This document shows positions 63,238 through 64,000 of a DNA stretch of 64,000 bases, in pieces. Origin of the DNA: Catenuloplanes indicus (lineage in GTDB: Bacteria > Actinomycetota > Actinomycetes > Mycobacteriales > Micromonosporaceae). The position numbers and the translations under genes were made by a program. Numbering within the stretch: the first letter of the stretch is position 1; each line of letters starts with the position of its first letter. The notes beneath the pieces were generated by a model. It did not search any database. It worked only from the letters and a program-made list of their open reading frames with translations, and had not been told where the DNA came from. Where the stretch lies: assembly GCF_030813715.1 (NCBI RefSeq), contig NZ_JAUSUZ010000001.1:6324001-6388000 (forward strand). The letters are read 5' to 3'.

Positions 63238-64000
63238 GTGAGCACCGAAACCGACGACGACGCCCGCCGATTGGCCGAGCTCGGCTACAAACAGGAACTC
63301 AAACGTACGTGGAGCGGGTTCTCCAACTTCGCCATCTCGTTCTCCATCATCTCGATCCTGGCCGGGTGCTTCACCACGTTCGGCCAGGCGTGGAACAACG
63401 GCGGGCCGGTCGCGGTCGCCTGGGGCTGGCCGCTGATCTCGGCGTTCATCCTGATCATCGGCTTCTGCATGTCGGAGCTGGTCTCGGCGTACCCGACCGC
63501 GGGCGGCATCTACTGGTGGGCCGCGACGCTGGGCCGGCCGGTGCACGGCTGGTTCACCGGGTGGCTGAACCTGATCGGGCTGATCGCGGTCACCGCGTCC
63601 GTGGACTACGGCGCCGCGACGTTCCTGAACCTGACGCTGTCCGCGCTGGTGCCGGGCTGGGCCGGCACGCTCGGCCAGGCATTCGTCCTCTTCGTGATAA
63701 TCCTGGTGCTGCACGCGGCGATCAACGTGTTCGGGCACCGGTTCATCGACGTGCTGCAGAACGTGTCGGTCTGGTGGCACGTGTTCGGCGCCGCGGCCGT
63801 GGTGCTGATCCTGCTGCTGGTGCCGGAGCGGCATCAGAGCTTCGAGTTCGTCTTCACCGAACGGTTCAACAACTCCGGGTTCGGTGACGGGGCGTACTGG
63901 TTCTACGTGCTGCCGCTGGGCTTCCTGCTCACCCAGTACACGATCACCGGGTTCGACGCGTGCGCGCACGTGTCCGAGGAGACCAGGGGCGCGTCGACGG
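63238..64000 (+). CDS. APC-family amino-acid permease (partial, runs off the window)
   Basis: The first 254 residues of an amino-acid/polyamine/GABA-type permease; the frame is open to the window end. SGFSNFAISFSIISILAGCF is the first helix; SAYPTAGGIYWWAATLG and DYGAATFLNLTLSALVPGWA follow, with about seven helices seen so far. LTQYTITGFDACAHVSEET is a strong signature of bacterial GABA/choline-permease-like APC members. GGAGG at about 63227-63231 supports the GTG start. The full family length is about 500 residues. Confidence 0.9.
   Translation, partial: MSTETDDDARRLAELGYKQELKRTWSGFSNFAISFSIISILAGCFTTFGQAWNNGGPVAVAWGWPLISAFILIIGFCMSELVSAYPTAGGIYWWAATLGRPVHGWFTGWLNLIGLIAVTASVDYGAATFLNLTLSALVPGWAGTLGQAFVLFVIILVLHAAINVFGHRFIDVLQNVSVWWHVFGAAAVVLILLLVPERHQSFEFVFTERFNNSGFGDGAYWFYVLPLGFLLTQYTITGFDACAHVSEETRGAST

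Noticed and set aside
1-64000. tRNA, rRNA genes and CRISPR arrays
   Set aside because: No cloverleaf with a T-loop motif, no rRNA-like conserved stretch and no regularly spaced identical repeats with unique spacers were seen. The tandem repeats found are in-frame coding repeats.

Overview
The window is very GC-rich (codon third positions almost all G or C) and carries the classic actinobacterial order rpsP - KH protein - rimM - trmD - rplS - lepB - rnhB - DUF2469 ... yraN/comM/dprA/xerC ... rpsB - tsf - pyrH - frr - cdsA - rlmN - dxr - rip - ispG. This is the order I recall for Mycobacterium tuberculosis Rv2909c down to Rv2868c. The many GTG starts, the DUF2469, DUF2631 and DUF397 genes and the protein sequences suggest a filamentous actinomycete, most likely Micromonosporaceae; the family is an inference.

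Layout. 0-6.9 kb: forward housekeeping genes for translation, tRNA modification, two tandem signal peptidases, a Nudix hydrolase and RNase HII, closed by a strong terminator. 6.9-14.9 kb: a gene-poor stretch, then six reverse-strand genes (M23-like protein, class V aminotransferase, xerC, dprA, comM, yraN) that look inverted relative to the M. tuberculosis order. 15-35.4 kb: forward housekeeping genes rpsB, tsf, pyrH, frr, cdsA, rlmN, a DivIVA-motif protein, dxr, rip and ispG. Between the DivIVA-motif protein and dxr lies an insert of a metallo-beta-lactamase/Rieske protein, a kinase-like phosphotransferase, an FAD oxidoreductase with a TetR regulator, a YihY-type membrane protein and a Uma2 nuclease-like gene.

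35.4-55 kb: an accessory block between ispG and the DUF4081 GNAT gene that directly follows ispG in M. tuberculosis. It holds a PadR regulator, a two-component system divergent from a lipoprotein/membrane-fusion/ABC export operon, a complete galactan-use locus (GH53 galactanase, GH42 beta-galactosidase, ABC importer and LacI regulator with matching operators), a PQQ-type sugar dehydrogenase, an XRE/DUF397 pair, and a macrolide-type glycosyltransferase divergent from its TetR regulator. 55-64 kb: a patchwork with an orphan sugar-binding lipoprotein, acetyltransferases, a membrane serine hydrolase with an HTH regulator, two broken genes (P1 peptidase and TetR remnants), a sulfotransferase and the start of an amino-acid permease.

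Two themes cut across the gene list. First, several housekeeping proteins carry long low-complexity segments encoded by in-frame tandem DNA repeats; the clearest are a roughly 260-residue linker inside XerC and a 300-residue Gly/Pro-rich centre in a DivIVA-motif protein. Second, a short intergenic repeat with a CCGCACGCTCCCGCGGG core recurs at least four, perhaps five, times in both orientations and only between genes.
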